Source: an uncultured Bacteroidales bacterium
GTDB lineage: Bacteria > Bacteroidota > Bacteroidia > Bacteroidales > Paludibacteraceae
Direction: 5' to 3'
Assembly: GCA_946184195.1 (NCBI GenBank)
Contig: CAMHEP010000070.1
Span: 1 to 7,654, forward strand
DNA: 7,654 bases
In this document: positions 6,271 to 7,654 of the stretch, one piece after another
Layout of the letters: the number at the start of each line of letters is the position of its first letter
Numbering within the stretch: position 1 is the first letter of the stretch
Position numbers and translations under genes: made by a program
Notes under the pieces: model-generated
Databases searched by the model: none
Seen by the model: only the letters and a program-made list of their open reading frames with translations
What the model was told of the DNA's origin: nothing

Positions 6271-7299
6271 ATGAAAAGAAAAATAGCCATAGTAGCCGGT
6301 GGCGACAGCAGCGAGCATGACGTGTCGCTGCGTAGTGCACAAGGATTGCTATCCTTTATGGACAAAGAACGTTACGATGTTGAGATTATTGAACTAAGGG
6401 GTCATGATCAGAAGACACTGGAACGACTGACCGAATTTGATTTTGTCTACATCACCATTCATGGTACCCCCGGCGAGAACGGACGTTTACAAGGTTTTCT
6501 TGACATCATGGGAATACCCTACTCGTGTTGCGGTGTATTGGCTTCGGCGCTCACCTTCAACAAATTCACATGTAACCATTACCTTAACAGTTTCGGTATT
6601 CGAACCGCTAAGAGCGTACTCATACGGGCAGACAGATGGATAAGCGGACGCGTCGAAGGCAAACATCCTGATGAACCGGCGGCAAAAGCGTGGAAGACCA
6701 TAGCGTCAGACAATAGTACTTGCGTCAAGCAGTGGGATAACAGTGAAGAACTCGCTCAGTACATCATCGAACAGGTGGGACTCCCATGCTTTATCAAGAG
6801 TAATGTCGGCGGTAGTAGTTTCGGCTGCACTAAAGTCAAGAAAAACGAGGATGCATTACCGGCTATTAAGCGCGCTTTCGAAGAGGGTAATGAAGTCATT
6901 TGTGAGTCCTTTATGAAAGGAACAGAGATTACATGCGGTGTATACAAGACCAAAGAAAAGGCTATCGCATTCCCCATCACCGAGGTGGTGACGCACAATG
7001 AATTCTTTGACTACAACGCCAAATACAACGGTGAGGTAGAAGAAATTACACCGGCTCGCATACCCGACGAGGTGCGCAACCATGTGCAGGATCTTACGCT
7101 CCGTATCTATGATATCATTGGTTGTCAGGGTATCATTCGCGTGGATTACATTCTGACAGATAACAACCAAAACATCAACTTATTGGAAATTAACACCACC
7201 CCCGGTATGACAGCCACAAGTTTCATTCCCCAACAGATTCGAGCAGCCAAATTAGATATCAAAGACGTATTAACAGATATCATCGAGAATAAGTTTTAA
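6271..7299 (+). CDS. ddl: D-alanine-D-alanine ligase
   Basis: This 342-residue ATP-grasp enzyme joins two D-alanines in the cytoplasm to make the dipeptide that caps the peptidoglycan stem peptide. It has VAGGDSSEHDVSLRSA (residues 8-23, with the E15 expected in the first D-Ala site), HGTPGENGRLQG (64-75), FIKSNVGGSSFG (174-185, ATP lysine and catalytic serine loop), and FFDYNAKYNG (245-254), whose K-Y pair favours D-Ala rather than D-lactate ligation. It also has GIIRVDY (287-293) and LLEINTTPGMT (304-314, metal ligands E306 and N308). Compared with Bacteroidales Ddl sequences as I recall them, about 30 residues are missing after residue ~44, and about 35 extra, poorly conserved residues (~122-158) lie between the N-terminal and central domains. 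The frame is intact and the core motifs are present, so it should be functional. It starts about 30 bases from a consensus promoter and is followed 31 bases later by a polyprenyl synthetase gene. Confidence 0.96.
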   Translation: MKRKIAIVAGGDSSEHDVSLRSAQGLLSFMDKERYDVEIIELRGHDQKTLERLTEFDFVYITIHGTPGENGRLQGFLDIMGIPYSCCGVLASALTFNKFTCNHYLNSFGIRTAKSVLIRADRWISGRVEGKHPDEPAAKAWKTIASDNSTCVKQWDNSEELAQYIIEQVGLPCFIKSNVGGSSFGCTKVKKNEDALPAIKRAFEEGNEVICESFMKGTEITCGVYKTKEKAIAFPITEVVTHNEFFDYNAKYNGEVEEITPARIPDEVRNHVQDLTLRIYDIIGCQGIIRVDYILTDNNQNINLLEINTTPGMTATSFIPQQIRAAKLDIKDVLTDIIENKF

Positions 7300-7330
7300 G
7301 TTGTCCCCCACCTCGGTTACGTATAGTTTT

Positions 7331-7654
7331 ATGACTGATATCAACGACATCATACAACACCTCGGCTATTCTGAGCGTGAACCCAAGGGTCTATATGCCC
7401 CAATCTCCTATGCATTATCCGCGGGAGGTAAGCGTTTGCGACCACGATTAGCAATCTTGGGAGCACAACTCTTTGAAGGACGGGAAGCCGCCGGTGAACA
7501 GTTAGAAAGCCGTGTTATGCCGGCCGCATTAGCACTGGAAATATTCCATAACTTCACCCTACTACATGACGACGTCATGGACAATGCCGAAGTACGTCGA
7601 GGCAGACCCTGTGTGCACAAGCAATGGGATGTCAATACGGCTATCTTATCCGGT
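7331..7654 (+). CDS. Polyprenyl synthetase family protein (3' partial)
   Basis: The frame is open from ATG at 7331 to the window edge, giving 108 residues of a family normally around 320. It shows GLYAPISYALSAGGKRLRPR (residues 20-39, pyrophosphate-binding GGKRLRP). It also shows the first aspartate-rich motif, LLHDDVMD (77-84, Mg-binding D80, D81, D84), followed by NAEVRRGRP. The enzyme condenses isopentenyl diphosphate onto an allylic diphosphate to make a long all-trans chain, probably for the menaquinone side chain. The chain-length-determining region and second Asp motif are partly outside the window or not decisive, so product length is unknown. The N-terminus looks slightly short for the family, but no in-frame ATG or GTG lies between the ddl stop and 7331. 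A TTG at 7301 is a possible alternative. It probably shares the ddl transcript. Confidence 0.92.
   Translation, partial: MTDINDIIQHLGYSEREPKGLYAPISYALSAGGKRLRPRLAILGAQLFEGREAAGEQLESRVMPAALALEIFHNFTLLHDDVMDNAEVRRGRPCVHKQWDVNTAILSG

Noticed and set aside
6129..6365. 78-codon minus-strand frame with a hydrophobic stretch overlapping the ddl start and promoter
   Set aside because: It would overlap both the consensus ddl promoter and the first codons of ddl. The hydrophobic run comes from translating AT-rich intergenic DNA.

Overview
The window looks like chromosomal DNA of a Bacteroidales bacterium, most likely Prevotellaceae or a close relative. Four things point there. The genes lack Shine-Dalgarno-like starts. 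There is a textbook Bacteroidetes promoter (TTTG, 20 bp, TAACTTTG) in front of ddl. Large secreted surface proteins end in a short C-terminal tag of a style common in Prevotella. The Ddl and polyprenyl synthetase sequences are of Bacteroidales type. No mobile element, tRNA, rRNA or CRISPR array was seen.

Layout. (1) 1-1902, + strand: the 3' part of a large secreted beta-helix surface protein, with two tandem carbohydrate-binding-like modules, an unnamed 'LCLPF' module and a short C-terminal tag. (2) 1950-2096, + strand: a 48-residue peptide gene just behind it. (3) 2125-2167: a perfect 16-bp hairpin between two converging transcription units, probably the terminator of the minus-strand unit and perhaps of both. 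(4) 6027-2180, - strand: a tight three-gene unit with its own predicted promoter. In transcription order it encodes a secreted DUF4874/DUF4832 barrel protein, a fusion of a HAD phosphatase with a NahK-like sugar kinase, and a CBM9-like protein without a signal peptide. (5) 6028-6270: an AT-rich divergent promoter region. (6) 6271-7299, + strand: ddl (D-alanine-D-alanine ligase) with an unusual internal insertion. (7) 7331 to the window end, + strand: the start of a polyprenyl synthetase.

How the genes may work together. ddl and the polyprenyl synthetase are housekeeping functions (peptidoglycan precursor; isoprenoid chain for quinone or carrier lipid) and probably share a transcript. The minus-strand unit reads as a small carbohydrate-handling module without SusC/SusD: an exported barrel protein that could act on a glycan, and a cytoplasmic bifunctional enzyme whose two halves are related to enzymes that remove and add phosphate at sugar C1. 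That pairing, and the small peptide behind the surface protein, are the least explained parts of the window. The substrate and the physiological role are inference only.
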